Assembly (NCBI GenBank): GCA_963784575.1
Contig: CAWARU010000001.1
Location: forward strand, 2,914,001-2,978,000
Direction: 5' to 3'
DNA from: CAWARU01 sp963784575
GTDB taxonomy: Bacteria > Pseudomonadota > Gammaproteobacteria > UBA6186 > Azoamicaceae
DNA: 64,000 bases
The position numbers and the translations under genes were made by a program. The notes under the pieces were generated by a model that ran no database searches, was not told the DNA's origin, and saw only the letters and a program-made list of their open reading frames with translations. Positions 19,281-31,618 of the stretch are shown here, piece after piece (positions within the stretch are counted from its first letter, which is position 1; each line of letters opens with the position of its first letter).

Positions 19281-19356
19281 AGGCCAGTAGCTCAATTGGC
19301 AGAGCGGCGGTCTCCAAAACCGCAGGTTGGGGGTTCGATTCCCTCCTGGCCTGCCA
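19281..19356 (+). tRNA. tRNA-Trp (CCA)
   Basis: 76 nt with encoded CCA. Acceptor AGGCCAG pairs with CTGGCCT, anticodon loop CTCCAAA, T arm TGGGG-TTCGATT-CCCTC close to canonical. Sits between tuf and secE, as in E. coli (trpT is elsewhere there) and many other gammaproteobacteria. Confidence 0.95.
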
Positions 19357-19408
19357 AATAGCAAGCTCGACTGTAAATAAGGATAACTTTAAAGCAAAGG
19401 CAAATGTA

Positions 19409-19766
19409 ATGGATGCTCAAAAGTAGAAATCTGATCAAGTTGTATTGTGGGTGTTAGTCATTGCTTTATTGCTGTTGGCATTGCAGCTTATTACTATTTG
19501 CGATCAATCCATTGTTATTGCGAGCTGCTGGGTTGGTTGTTATTGTGGTAGCATTGCTATTGCTGATCGCTTTTACAAACAGCACAAGGACAGCAAATTT
19601 GGCAATTTTGCTTAGGATCCGTGACGGAAGTTGCGAAAAGTTGTATTGGCCAACTCGACAAGAAACCGTGCAAACTACATTAGCAGTTGTTGGCCATGGT
19701 GGTTGTGATGGCAATTATTCTTTGGGTCAGAGATTTTGTTGTTACTGTCGAATGGTAACTGGTTAA
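19409..19766 (+). CDS. secE: SecE preprotein translocase subunit, frameshifted
   Basis: Small inner-membrane subunit of SecYEG. The signature ends are visible: hydrophobic segments (VLVIALLLL, AAGLVVIVVALLLLIAF) and the cytoplasmic hinge with a RKVVWPTRQE-like stretch (read here as KLYWPTRQETVQTTLAVV), followed in a shifted frame by AMVVVMAIILWV. The best start is the ATG at 19409, after which an immediate stop shows the first indel. The exact end is uncertain by a few bases (TAA at 19756 or 19764, depending on frame). Position between tRNA-Trp and nusG is the expected one. Confidence 0.8.
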
Positions 19767-19794
19767 CGGAGGTCAATGAGGAGAGAGACAGAAA

Positions 19795-20331
19795 ATGAGC
19801 AAAACGTTGGTATGTAGTCCATGCCTATTCTGGATTTGAAAATCATGTCGTTAAGCGTTCTCTTGAAGAACGTATTCGATTGCATGGCTTAGAAGATAAA
19901 TTTGGCGAAATCTTGGTTCCCACCGAAGAAGTAGTAGAAATACGTGCCGGCCAAAAACGAAAAAGTGAGCGTAAGTTTTTCCCAGGTTATGTATTAGTCG
20001 AAATGGAAATGGATGAAGAAACCTGGCATTTGGTGAGAAATATTCCACGAGTATTAGGATTTATCGGTGGCACAAGTGATCAACCTGCGCCAATTACCGA
20101 CAAAGAAGCAGAAACTATTTTACAACGTATGCAAGAAGGCGCTGAAAAGCCAAAACCCAAAGTATTGTTTGAACCTGGTGAAGTGGTTCGTGTTATTGAG
20201 GGCCATTTGCTGACTTCAATGGTGTGGTTGAAGAAGTGAATTATGAGAAAAATCGCTTACGAGTGGCAGTACTAATTTTTGGTCGCTCAACACCAGTCGA
20301 ATTGGAGTTTAGTCAGGTAGAAAAGGGTTAA
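19795..20331 (+). CDS. nusG: transcription termination/antitermination factor NusG, frameshifted
   Basis: Binds RNA polymerase and couples it to Rho or the ribosome. The start reads MSK-RWYVVHAYSGFENHVVK once one extra A in the run at 19799-19802 is ignored. The NGN domain continues with LEERIRLHGLEDKFGEILVPTEEV and FPGYVLVEMEMDEETWHLV, and the KOW part reads FEPGEVVRVIEG...NGVVEEVNYEKNRLRVAVLIFGRSTPVELEFSQVEK with breaks near 20205-20215. About 177 residues when repaired, normal length. It ends GTAGAAAAGGGTTAA at 20331. Confidence 0.88.
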
Positions 20332-20432
20332 AGCTTCATTGAAGGCGCAGACACATTAAGTGCTGATTAGGAGCTGAATTGTTATTAATATGGGGAGCTA
20401 GAAGTAGCGTTTGTACCCAAGAGGTACATAAA

Positions 20433-20871
20433 ATGGCAAAGAAAATAAAAGCATATATTAAATTACAAATCACAGCTGGTGCAGCAAATCCAAGTCCACC
20501 AGTTGGTCCTGCATTAGGTCAACAGGGTGTTAATATTATGGAGTTTTGTAAAGCATTTAATGCGCAAACCCAAAATTTGACGCATGAAACAGGCATACCA
20601 GCTGCCTGTTGTCATTACCGTTTATGAAGATCGAAGTTTTACCTTTATTACCAAGACACCTCCTGCTTCTTATTTAATTAAAGAAGCAGCAGGGTTGAAA
20701 AAGGCAGTAGCACGCCGAATACCAATAAAGTGGGTAAAGTGAATCGAGCACAATTAGAAGAAATTGCTAAAAATAAAAATGCCTGATCTTACCGCTGCTG
20801 ATCTGGAAGCGGCAGTTCGAACTATTGCTGGCAGTGCGCGTAGCATGGGTATTGAAGTGGAGGGGGTGTAA
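20433..20871 (+). CDS. rplK: 50S ribosomal protein L11, frameshifted
   Basis: Binds 23S rRNA in the GTPase centre. Reads MAKKIKAYIKLQITAGAANP, then PPVGPALGQQGVNIMEFCKAFNAQTQ, followed in a second frame by LPVVITVYEDRSFTFITKTPPAS and a third GTARSMGIEVEG-like end. About 143 residues when repaired. Indels lie near 20600, 20710 and 20780. It stops one base before the rplA start codon. Confidence 0.9.
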
Positions 20872-20872
20872 T

Positions 20873-21576
20873 ATGGCTACAAATAACAAACGCAGAAAAG
20901 CTATTTAATGAAAAAGTTAGACCAGGTAAAAGTATATCCTGTTGAAGAAGCATGTACAAATTATTAAAAGAATGCTCCACATGCAAAATTTGTTGAAAGC
21001 GTTGATGTTGCAGTTAATTTAGGTGTTGATACCACGAAAATCTGATCAAGTTGTGCGTGGTGCAATCTGTGTTGCCAAATGGTACAGGTAAAACAGTTCG
21101 TGTTGCTGTATTTGCCCAAGGTGCAAATGCTGAAGCAGCCAAAGAAGCAGGTGCAGATATTGTTGGCTTTGAAGATCTTAGCTGAAAAGATCAAAGCGGG
21201 CGAAATTGAATTTTGATGTTGTGATTGCAACACCCGATGCGATGAGAGTAGTCGGTCAATTGGGTCAAGTATTAGGTCCACGAGGTTTAATGCCTAATCC
21301 AAAAGATGGTACAGTGACGACCGATATTGCAAATGCTGTGAAAAATGCTAAAGCGGTCAAGTACGTTATCGTACTGATAAAGCCGGTATTATTCATTGTA
21401 CAATTGGCAAAGTTGATTTTGATACCAAAGCACTGCAAGAAAATCTCGAAGCATTGTTGGACAGCTTCGTAAAGGCAAAACCCAGTACTTCAAAGGGTAT
21501 TTACTTGAGAAAGATTACAGTTTCAACGACAATGGGTCCTGGATTAGTAATAGATCTAGCATCTTTGAATTTTTAA
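20873..21576 (+). CDS. rplA: 50S ribosomal protein L1, frameshifted
   Basis: Binds 23S rRNA at the L1 stalk and, in E. coli, represses its own operon. Recognised pieces: NKRRKAI..EKVRPGK, FVESVDVAVNLGVD, VRVAVFAQGANAEAAKEAGADIVGFED, FDVVIATPDAMRVVGQLGQV, LGPRGLMPNPKDGTVT, ADKAGIIHCTIGKVDFD-like and the end TTMGPGLVIDLASLNF. At least six one-base indels. Start ATG at 20873 overlaps closely with the rplK stop (TAATATG). Confidence 0.9.
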
Positions 21577-21861
21577 CATTTATTTAGTGTTTAATGAATT
21601 TGATGGCGTAAGCTGTCGAAGACCGCTGGGGTCAAGAGTTTTGGACTGTTTTGAAGTGTTTTGAATCTAGTCAGAATAATCGCCGAAACTTCTAGACTTA
21701 AATGGCTAAAAGCCGCCCGCGCAGACGGTGGAGCTTAAAGCTTTAGCTGATTTTAGCATAGATGAAGCTTTGAAAATTGGGTCCCCGTAATAGGTGGTAA
21801 GTGAACTTTATAGGGACTCTTACCAGGTAATAACTTACTAAAGATATATGGAGGTAATAAA
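21577..21861 (+). promoter_or_regulatory. rplJL leader (L10-leader-like) region
   Basis: 285 bp between rplA and rplJ with no reading frame. It contains GCCGCCCGCGCAGACGGTGG (21710-21733), like the conserved core of gammaproteobacterial L10 leaders (CCGTAGACGGTG), and flanking short complementary stretches. In this family the L10-L12 complex binds the leader and blocks translation. Base errors in the region make a structure drawing unreliable. Confidence 0.45.
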
Positions 21862-22407
21862 GTGGCATTAAAACTAGAAGATAAAAAAGCGATTGTTGCT
21901 GAAGTTGCTGATGTTGCAAGCCAGTCGCTTATCTGTCGTAGTGGCTGAATATCGTGGCTTACCGTGTGCCGAGATGACAGCCTTGCGATCGAAAGCCCGC
22001 AAATCAGGAGTTTATCTGCGTGTTGTGCGCAATACCTTGGCACGACGTGCATTTGAAGGCACTACATTTGAGTGCATGCAAGATTCACTCGTCGGTCCAG
22101 TTGTTGTTGGCGTTTTCGCAAAGAAGAACCAGGTGCAGCTGCACGCTTAGTACAGGATTTTGCCAAAGACGAATGAAAAGATTGAAGGTTAAAGCTTTGT
22201 CCTTTGGTGGTCAGTTATTACGATGCGAAACAATTAGATGCCGTCGCAAGTTTACCAACACGTGATCGAGGCAATTACCAAGCTTGTCACCGTCATGAAA
22301 GCTCCGATTACCAAATTCGTACGTACTATTGGCTGAACCGCATGCAAAATTGGTCGCGCTTATGGCTGCTATTCGTGATCAAAAGCAGTCGCAATAATTC
22401 ACTTTAA
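21862..22407 (+). CDS. rplJ: 50S ribosomal protein L10, frameshifted
   Basis: Anchors L7/L12 dimers to the ribosome. The start is a GTG at 21862 (MALKLEDKKAIVAEVADVA) after a GGAGGTAA ribosome site; then SRSLSVVVAEYRGLPCAEMTALRSKARKSGVYLRVVRNTLARRAFEGT and LVGPVVVGVFAKKNQ in shifted frames. The C-terminal part is badly broken between 22150 and 22260 and ends near the TAA at 22407. About 180 residues when repaired. Confidence 0.88.
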
Positions 22408-22439
22408 TTAATATTTAACTTTTATTTGGAGAAATTAAT

Positions 22440-22819
22440 ATGGCCGCTTTCAAAAGAGATATTATTAGATGCAATATCAGAAAATGAGTGTAATGGATGT
22501 TGTTGAATTAATTGAAGCAATGGAAGATAAATTTGGTGTTTCAGCTGCAGCTGTTGCTGTTGCTGCTCCAGCTGCTGGCGGCGGTGCTGCTGCTGCTGCA
22601 GAGGAAAAGACTGAATTTAACGTTATCTTGAAAGCTTTGGCGATAATAAAATCAATGTCATTAAAGTGGTTCGTGCAATCACAGGATTAGGCTTGAAAGA
22701 AGCGAAAGACTTGGTTGAAGGTGCACCTCAGCCAGTTAAAGAAGGTGTTTCTAAAGACAGAAGCAGAAGACATCAAGAAGAAACTTGAAGAAGCTGGCGC
22801 AACAGTTGAAATTAAGTAA
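22440..22819 (+). CDS. rplL: 50S ribosomal protein L7/L12, frameshifted
   Basis: Stalk protein that recruits translation GTPases. Shows MSVMDVVELIEAMEDKFGVSAAAVAVAAP with the usual Ala/Gly hinge, then KTEFNVILKA, DNKINVIKVVRAITGLGLKEAKDLVEGAPQPVKEGVSK and the end KKLEEAGATVEIK, spread over three frames. The start is the ATG at 22440. Indels lie near 22454, 22475, 22645 and 22758. Normal length (about 125 residues) once repaired. Confidence 0.9.
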
Positions 22820-22841
22820 TTTTGAATTGAAAGTAATGATA

Positions 22842-22876
22842 GCCTGGGTTCCGTTACAAGAACCCTGGCCTTGTTG
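22842..22876 (+). terminator. rplL-rpoB intergenic hairpin (attenuator-like)
   Basis: GCCTGGGTTC and GAACCCTGGC pair with one mismatch around an eight-base loop, followed by a T-rich run. A partly efficient terminator between rplL and rpoB is known in E. coli and would lower rpoBC expression relative to rplJL. Confidence 0.5.
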
Positions 22877-22937
22877 TATTTTTTGTATGTAATTTAACTC
22901 CGATTTCTAGCATCTATACCACCGAAAGAGGTCCAAA

Positions 22938-25900
22938 ATGGCATTACTGACATTTCCACGCTATTCTTATAACTGAACGAAAACGAGTACAGCCGACTTC
23001 GAGAAACGTCGCAAACTTCCGAGCATTAAGGAAGTACCCATACCCCTTTACTTGCTATTCAAATGCGATTCTTATCGAAGAGTTTTTACAAGCCAGATGC
23101 TGACGCAGAAAAACGAGAAGATAGCGGCTTGCATGGAGCGTTTACATCGTATTTCCTATTACCAGTTATTCCGGTTATGCTAGCTAGAATATGTGAGTTA
23201 TCGTTCGGTGAATCCTATATTTGATGTAAAAGAATGTCAAATGCGCGGTCTAACCTATGCAGCACCTTTGCGAGTTAAAGTTCGTCTTAGTGATTTATGA
23301 TAAAGAAGCATCCTAGAACGATACCAAAGTTGTTAAAGATGTCAAAGAACAAGAAGTATATATGGGTGAAATTCCCTTAATGACAGACACGGTACTTTTG
23401 TCATCAATGGTACAGAACGTGTTGTTGTATCGCAATTACATCGTTCACCTGGTGTGTTTTTTGAACATGATAAAGGTAAAACACATTCCTCGGGTAAATT
23501 ACTATATTCTGCACGAGTTATTCCTTATCGTGGTTCATGGTTAGATTTTGAATTTGATCCAAAAGATTGTATTTTTGTGCGTATTGATCGTCGTCGCAAA
23601 TTACCTGTGACCATTTTATTGCGTGCATTGGGTTATACCACTGAAGAAATTTTAGCGACTTTTCTTTGAAAATAATATTTTTCATATTGAAAATGATAAA
23701 ATTATATTAGCATTTAGTTCCTGAACGTTTACGTGGTGAAATTGCCTCATTTGAAATTAAAAATGCAAAGGCAAAGTGATTATTGAAAAAGGTCGACGTA
23801 TCACTGCACGACATATTCGTCAAATGGAAAAAGCAGGTATTAAAGAATTAGAAGTTCCGCAATGATTATATGATTGGCAAAGTATTAGCAAAGACAGTTA
23901 TTGATCCTGAAACGGGTGAAGTCATTGCGCAATGCAAATGACGAGATTACACGCAGATATTATTGAAAGCATTTATGCGAGTTCAGGCATTAAATCGCTT
24001 TGAAACACTTTATATCAACGATATTGATCGTGGTCCTTATATCTCTGATACCTTACGAATTGATCCAACAACAAATGCACATTAGAAGCATTGGTTGAAA
24101 TTTATCGCATGATGCGTCCAGGCGAACCACCGACTAAAGATGCAGCTGAAACATTTATTTAAAAATCTTATTCTTTACTGCAAGAACGTTATGATTTATC
24201 TGCTGTTGGTCGAATGAAATTCAATCGCCGAGTTGGCCGAAAAGAAATTACTGGTCCAGGTGTGTTATCAAAAGAAGATATTATGGATGTCTTAAAGACA
24301 TTGATTGACATTCGTAATGGTCGAAGGTGAAGTTGATGATATCGATCACTTAGGTAATCGTCGTGTCCGTAGTGTTGGTGAAATGACAGAAAATCAATTC
24401 CGTATTGGTTTGGTTCGAGTTGAGCGTGCAGTTAAAGAGCGCTTAAGTTTGGCGGATATCTGAAGATATAATGCCGCAAGATATAATCAATGCAAAACCT
24501 GTTTCCGCTGCCATCAAAGAATTTTTTGGTTCCAGCCAATTGTCGCAATTTATGGATCAAAATAATCCATTATCTGAAATCACTCATAAACGCCGTGTTT
24601 CTGCCTTAGGGCCGGGTGGTTTAACACGTGAACGAGCAGGCTTTGAAGTCCGTGACGTGCATCCACCCATTATGGTCGAGTTTGTCCGATTGAAACACCT
24701 GAAGGTCCAAACATTGGTTTGATCAATTCACTGGCAGTGTATGCGCAGAACCAATGAATATGGCTTTTTAGAAAGCCCTTATCGTAAAGTGGTAAATGGC
24801 AAAGTCACGGATGAAGTTGATTATCTATCTGCTATTGAAGAAGGCGATTATGTCATTGCGCAGGCAAATGCAACTGTGGATGAAAAAGGTCAGATTGACT
24901 GATGAATTGGTTCCTTGCCGTCATAAAAATGAATTTACTTTCTCTACGCCAGATCAAGTGCAATTATATGGATGTTTCACCAAAGCAAATTGTTTCTGTG
25001 GCTGCATCACTGATTCCATTTTTAGAGCATGATGATGCTAACCGTGCATTGATGGGTTCTAACATGCAACGTCAAGCGGTGCCACACTTACAGTCCGAAA
25101 AACCATTAGTTGGTACGGGTATGGAACGTATGGTGGCAAAAGATTCTGGTGTGACTGTCGTTGCAAAACGTGGTGGTATTGTGGATTCCGTCGATGCTGC
25201 GCGTATTGTGGTGCGTGTAAATGATGATGAAGCAGAAGCTGGCAGAACCGGTGTTGATATTTATAATCTCACCAAATATACCCGTTCCAACCAAAATACT
25301 TGTATTAATCAACGTCCTTTGGTGAAAGAGGCGATATCATTGAAAAAGGTGATGTGTTAGCAGATGGACCTTCTACCGATATGGGTGAATTGGCATTAGG
25401 ACAAAATTTATTAGTCGCCTTTATGCCTTGGAATGGTTACAACTTCGAAGATTCCATTTTATTTCTGAACGTGTGGTGCAAGAAGATCGTTTCACCAGCA
25501 TTCATATTGAAGAATTAACTTGTGTTGCGCGTGATACCAAATTAGGTCCAGAAGAAATTACTGCCGATATTCCAAATGTGGGTGAAAGTGCACTTATCCA
25601 AATTGGATGAATGCAGGCATTGTTTACATCGGTGCGGAAGTGAATTCTGGCGATATTTTAGTCGGTAAAGTGACACCAAAAGGTGAAACACAATTAACAC
25701 CAGAAGAAAAATTATTGCGAGCAATTTTTGGTGAAAAAGCATCGGATGTTAAAGATACTTCCTTCGTGTTCCAACCGGCATGAACGGTACGGTCATTGAT
25801 GTACAAGTCTTTACCCGCGAAGGCGTTGAAAAAGATGCGCGTGCATTGAAATTGAAAAAGATGAATTAGCAACGCATTAAGAAAGACTTGAGACGATGAA

Positions 25901-27083
25901 ATGCGTATTCGTGAAGAAGATATTTATCAGCGTATTGAAAAATTGCTGCTGGATAAAGTTGCTGAAGGTGGTCCTGATAAGATTAAAATCAGGCACTAAA
26001 ATTACGCAAGACTTATCTTGACAGAATTGCCGCGTGAAAAATGGTTTGAAATTCGCTTAAAGATGATGAAGCCAATCAGCAATTAGAAACAGCTGCAGAT
26101 CAATTAAAGAATTACGTAAAGATCATGATGAAAAATTATGAAGTGAAACGTAAGAAATTACAGCAAGGTGATGATTTGCGCCAGGCGTTTTGAAAATTGT
26201 TAAAGTTTATTTGGCAGTTAAACGTCGTGTTCAGCCTGGTGATAAAATGGCAGGTCGTCATGGTAATAAAGGTGTGATTTCAACCATTGTTCCTGTTGAA
26301 GATATGCCTTATCTGGCAGATGGCACACCCGTTGATATCGTATTAAATCCATTAGGCGTACCTTCTCGTATGAACGTTGGACAAGTCTTGAAACTCATTT
26401 AGGTTGGGCAGCAAAAGGATTAGGTCTTAAAGATTGGCAAAATGCTGGATGAACATGCAAACCGTTAGCTGATATACGCAAATTCTTGAATTCAATTTAT
26501 AACGTTGGTAAGACACAAAGAAAGTCTGATTCAAGCAATTGACTGATGAGAATTACTGACTCTGGCAAAAATTTGCGTGAAGGTGTGCCGATTGCAACAC
26601 CAGTATTTGATGGTGCAACCGAAGATGAAATTAAACAATGCTTAAAATTGGCAGATCTACCAGAAAGTGGCCAAACCATCTTATATGATGGCCGTACCGG
26701 TGATGCATTTGAAAGACCAGTCACAGTTGGTTACATGTACATGATGAAATTAAATCACTTGGTTGATGACAAGATGCATGCGCGTTCAACAGGATCTTAT
26801 AGTCTTAGTCACGCAGCAACCACTGGGTGGTAAAGCTCAATTTGGTGGTCAACGTTTTGGTGAAATGGAAGTCTGGGCACTTGAAGCATATGGTGCTGCT
26901 TATACATTGCAAGAAATGTTGACAGTGAAATCGGACGATGTTACAGGTCGAACCAAGATGTATAAGAACATTGTTGATGGTGATCATCGATATGGAATCA
27001 GGTATGCCAGAATCATTTAACGTATTGATTGAAAGAAATTCGTTCACTTGGCAATTAATATTGAATTTGATGAACACGATTAA
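22938..27083 (+). CDS. rpoB: RNA polymerase beta subunit, frameshifted
   Basis: Catalytic core subunit of RNA polymerase. Starts at ATG 22938 with SYTERKR, DFEKRRKLPSI; clear blocks are SPGVFFEHDKGKTHSSGKLL, RVIPYRGSWLDFEFDPKD, FFGSSQLSQFMDQNNPLSEI, THKRRVSALGPGGLTRERAG, PGDKMAGRHGNKGVIS and AQFGGQRFGEMEVWALEAYG. It ends INIEFDEHD. In rifampicin cluster I the key Asp, His and Ser residues are wild type, so a rifampicin-sensitive form is expected. Twenty or more one-base shifts; one example is gcgcaatgcaaatgac at 23930, where an extra T breaks AQANDE. Conserved residues continue across breaks, so the true gene is intact in all likelihood. Confidence 0.93.
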
Positions 27084-27130
27084 GCTGATTAGCATGTGCT
27101 TACTACGAATATGATGAGGAGACATTAGCA

Positions 27131-30100
27131 TTGAGAGATTTACTTGAATCTATGCATTGGTCAAGCAAAGCAGAGTCAGTCGAAGAATTTGATCAGTATT
27201 CGTATTGGTCTTAGCTTCGCCAGATATGATCTCGTTCATGGTCTTATGGTGAAGTGAAAAAACCAGAAACCATTAATTATCGTACTTTAAACCAGAAAGA
27301 GATGGTTTATTCTGTGCCAAAATTTTTGGTCCTGTTAAAGATTATGAATGCTTATGTGGCAAATACAAACGCTTGAAACATCGTGGTGTTATTTGTGAAA
27401 AATGCGGTGTGGAAGTGACACTTGCCAGAGTACGTCGTGAACGCATGGGCCATATTGAATTGGCAAGTCCAGTTGCACATATCTGGTTCTTAAAATCATT
27501 GCCATCTCGTATTGGTTTAATGCTGGATATGACATTGCGTGATATTGAACGCGTTCTTTATTTTGAAGCTATGTGGTGATTGATCCAGGCATGACCCATC
27601 TTGAGAAGAGGTCAATTGCTGTCTGAAGAAGCCTATTTAGATGCCATAGAAGAATATGGCGATGAATTTGAAGCACGAATGGGTGCAGAAGCCATTCAAG
27701 AATTATTGAAGTGCTATTAATCTTGAAGTGAAGTACCAACGATTCGTGAAGAATTACCTAACACCACTTCAGAAACGCAAGCTCAAGAAACTTGCCAAAC
27801 GACTAAAACTGATGGAAGCTTTCTTAGAATCTGGCAATAAACCAGAATGGATGATCTTGACAGTACTTACCAGTATTGCCACCTGATTTGCGTCCATTGG
27901 TTCCATTAGATGGTGGACGTTTTGCAACCTCCGATTTGAATGATTTATATCGTCGAGTGATTAACCGTAACAATCGTTTGAAACGTTTACTAGATCTGAA
28001 TGCACCAGACATTATCGTGCGTAATGAAAAACGAATGTTGCAAGAAGCGGTGGATGCATTGTTAGATAATGGTCGTCGTGGTCGTGCTATTACTGGTTCC
28101 AACAAACGTCCGTTGAAATCACTTGCAGATATGATCAAAGGTAAACAAGGTCGTTTCCGTCAAAACTATTGGGTAAACGTGTAGATTATTCTGGTCGTTC
28201 GGTTATCGTGGTAGGTCCAACATTTACGGTTGCATCAATGCGGTTTGCCAAAGAAAATGGCATTGGAATTATTTAAGCCATTTATTTTTAGCCGATTACA
28301 AATGTCGAGGTTCAGCAACCACCATTAAAGCTGCAAAGAAAATGGTTGAACGTGAAGAACCAGAAGTTTGGGATATTTTAGAAGAAGTGATTCGCGAACA
28401 TCCAGTCTTGTTAAATCGTGCACCAACCTTGCACCGTTTGGGTATTCAAGCATTTGAACCAGTCTTAATTGAAGGTAAAGCAATTCAATTGCATCCTTTG
28501 GTTTGTACTGCTTATAACGCCGACTTTGACGGTGACCAAATGGCTGTTCACGTACCATTGACACTAGAAGCACAGTTTGAAGCGCGTGCATTAATGATGT
28601 CGACCAATAATGTGCTTGTCACCTGCAAATGGTGAACCCATTATTGTGCCAACACAAGACGTGGTATTGGGCTTTATTACATGACACGTGATACGCGTTA
28701 ATGCAAAAGGTGAAGGCATGGTTTTTGCAGATGTCGAAGAAGTGCATCGTGCTTATGAAAATGGCGCTGTCGATTTGCATGCCAAAATTCGAGTGCGAAT
28801 TGAAGAATGTCCAAATGATGGAAGGTGAATAAAGAAGCAAAGACTACGAATTGGTCGAAACCACAGTTGGTCGTGCATTGTTATCAGAAATTATTGCCAG
28901 AAGGCTTGCCTTTTGAATTAGTAAATCAGACCATGACTAAGAAAGTCATTTCTCGTTTGATCGATGCTTGTTATCGTCAAGTGGGTATTAAAGAAACCGT
29001 TATTTTTGCAGATCAATTGATGTATACCGGTTTCCATTATGCAACTCGATCTGGTATTTCAATTGGTGTTGAATGATTTGGTCATTCCAGAAAGCAAAAG
29101 CAGACATTATTGAACAAGCGGAAGAAGAAGTGAAAGAAATTGAATCGCAATATGCTTCAGGTCTTAGTGACCCAAGGTGAACGTTACAATAAAGTTGTCG
29201 ATATTTGGTCACGTACCAATGATCAAGTTGCAAAAGCGATGATGGAAGAATTGGCAACTGAGATTGTGCAAAGATGCTGAAGGTAAAGAAGTTAAACAAG
29301 AATCCTTCAATTCCATTTATATGATGGCGGATTCCGGTGCGAGAGGTTCAGCTGCGCAGATTCGTCAGCTCGCTGGTATGCGAGGTTTGATGGCAAAACC
29401 AGATGGACCATTATCGAAACGCCTATTACCGCAAACTTCCGTGAAGGCTTAAACGTATTGCAATACTTTATTTCTACTCACGGTGCGCGTAAAGGTTTGG
29501 CCGATACCGCATTAAAAACAGCAAATTCAGGTTACTTGACCCGACGTTTAGTGGATGTGGCGCAAGATGTGGTTGTTACAGAAGAAGATTGTGGTACGAC
29601 GCAAGGCATTAATCATGACACCATTAATTGAAGGTGGTGATGTGGTTGAACCATTGCGTGAACGAGTATTGGGCGAGTTGTCTGCAGAAGATGTTATGAA
29701 TCCAAGAACCGAAGAAGTTATCGTACCAGCAAGGCACATTGTTAGATGAAGCAATTGGTTGATGTGATTAGAAGACGCACCGGTGTAGATCAGGTTAAAG
29801 TGCGTTCAGCTATTACTTGTCGAATCACGTTATGGTATTTGTGCGCATATGTTATGGCCGTGATTTAGCACGTGGACAATTGAGTCAATATTGGTGAAGC
29901 AGTCGGTGTTATTGCTGCTCAATCCATCGGTGAACCAGGTACACAGCTTACCATGCGTACCTTCCATATCGGTGGTGCGGCATCGCGAGCAACTGCGGTA
30001 AATAATGTTCAAGTGAAATCGAATGGTACGGCTCAAATTGCACAATTTAAAGTTGGTGCAGACATGCTAAGGGTAATTTTGTGGTACGTGTCACGTTCAG

Positions 30101-31419
30101 GTGAATTGGCAGTTGTGGATGAACATGGCCGTGAACGTGAACGATATAAATTTCCATACGGTGCTGATCTTGACCGGTGGCTGATGGCGAACAAGTGCAG
30201 AGCTGGACAAATAGTTGCAACTTGGGATCCGCATACTCACCCAGTTATCACTGAAGTTGCAGGTACCATTAAGTTTGTGGATTTGATCGATGGCGTGACC
30301 ATGCATCGTCAAACAGATGAAGTGACTGGACTTGACCAGTATTGTCGTTATGGATCCCAAACAACGCGGTATTGGCGGTAAAGAATTACGGCCGATGGTC
30401 AAATTGGTCGATGAAAGCGGCAAGATTTATGTTTGGCGGGTACACAATTTACCTGCACATTACTTCCTGACCAGCGGATGCCATCGTTAAGTCTGAAGAT
30501 GGATGCACAAGTTGAAGTGGGTGACGTTATTGCGCGTATTCCGCAAGAAACTTCAAAAACTCGAGATATTACCGGTGGTTTACCACGCGTTGCCGATTTG
30601 TTTGAAGCGCGTCGTCCTAAAGAAGCCGCAATTTTGGCAGAAATTTCAGGTGTGGTAAGCTTTGGTAAAGAAACCAAGGGTAAACGACGATTGATCATCA
30701 CGGCACCAGACGGTGAAGTGCATGAAGAATTGATTCCAAAATGGCGTCATGTGAGCGTGTTTGAAGGTGAACATGTTGAGAGAGGTGAAGTGATTGCGGA
30801 AGGAGCACTGAATCCGCATGATATTTTACGTTTATTGGGTGTTAATGCATTGGCAAATTACATTGTGAATGAAGTTCAAGATGTGTATCGATTGCAAGGT
30901 GTGAAGATCAATGATAAGCACATTGAAGTCATTGTTCGACAAATGCTTCGGAAAGTTATTGTGGTCTCTTCGGGCGATTCACGTTATTTACCGGGAGAAC
31001 AAATTGAAATCAGCGAGTTGAAGGAAATCAATGACAAGTTGGTTGCGGAAAATAAATTGCCGGCGACTTTCGAGCCCGTGCTGTTGGGTATTACCAAAGC
31101 TTCGCTTGCTACGGAATCGTTCTTGTCAGCTGCATCGTTCCAAGAGACTACGAGAGTACTTACGGAAGCAGCTGTTTGCGGTAAGAGAGATTATCTGCGC
31201 GGCTTGAAGGAAAATGTCACCGTGGGTAGATTGATACCGGCTGGTACTGGGTTTGTTTATCATGAGGAGCGGAAGCGTAATCGTGAGGCAGCAAATGATC
31301 ACCCGGGTAATGGTGGTGGCAATGGAGCACCTAAGGGAACTGAACCACAACCACCTATAACCGCAGAGGATGTACAACAGGCTTTGGGTGAAGCGCTGAA
31401 TTCGGCGGGTGGGGAGTAG
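27131..31419 (+). CDS. rpoC: RNA polymerase beta' subunit, frameshifted
   Basis: Largest polymerase subunit. I place the start at TTG 27131 (MRDLLE...) behind GAGGAGA. Zinc ribbon CLCGKYKRLKHRGVICEKCG is intact, as is the catalytic AYNADFDGDQMAVHVPL (about 28508). Other blocks are PLDGGRFATSDLNDLYRRVI, RAPTLHRLGIQAFEPVLIEG, MADSGARGSAAQIRQLAGM and the C-terminal trigger and clamp parts. Multiple one-base indels occur from 27180 to 30430; the last 986 bp (from 30433) are one clean frame. The C-terminal tail after RNREAANDHPG is Gly/Pro-rich and longer than in E. coli. A strong terminator follows. Confidence 0.93.
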
Positions 31420-31454
31420 GTTCGTAGGTTGTATCGAGGCCTTATAATTCCACC

Positions 31455-31485
31455 AAAGAGGGGGTCATGGACCCCCTCTTTTTTT
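31455..31485 (+). terminator. Rho-independent terminator of the rpoBC operon
   Basis: AAAGAGGGGGTC pairs perfectly with GACCCCCTCTTT (12 bp) around a three-base ATG loop and runs into a T tract. It lies 36 bp after the rpoC stop. Confidence 0.92.
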
Positions 31486-31618
31486 CCGCATTCATTTGCT
31501 GTATAATAAGTTAACTAAATAAAAGACAAAAGTAGATTATATCCCCGTAATATAAACGTAATGACAATTGCAGCTATAACTTATAAGATGGTGACTGGTA
31601 AAAAAAGGTGGCAACAAT

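Noticed and set aside
18055..31419. Programmed frameshifting or split subunits in tuf, rpl and rpo genes
   Set aside because: Breaks are numerous, irregular and lack slippery or stop-codon context, and no relative is known to split these genes like this; base errors explain them.
22938..31419. rpoB and rpoC as decayed second copies
   Set aside because: Conserved residues, including catalytic and rifampicin-site ones, are kept across the breaks, which decay would not do.
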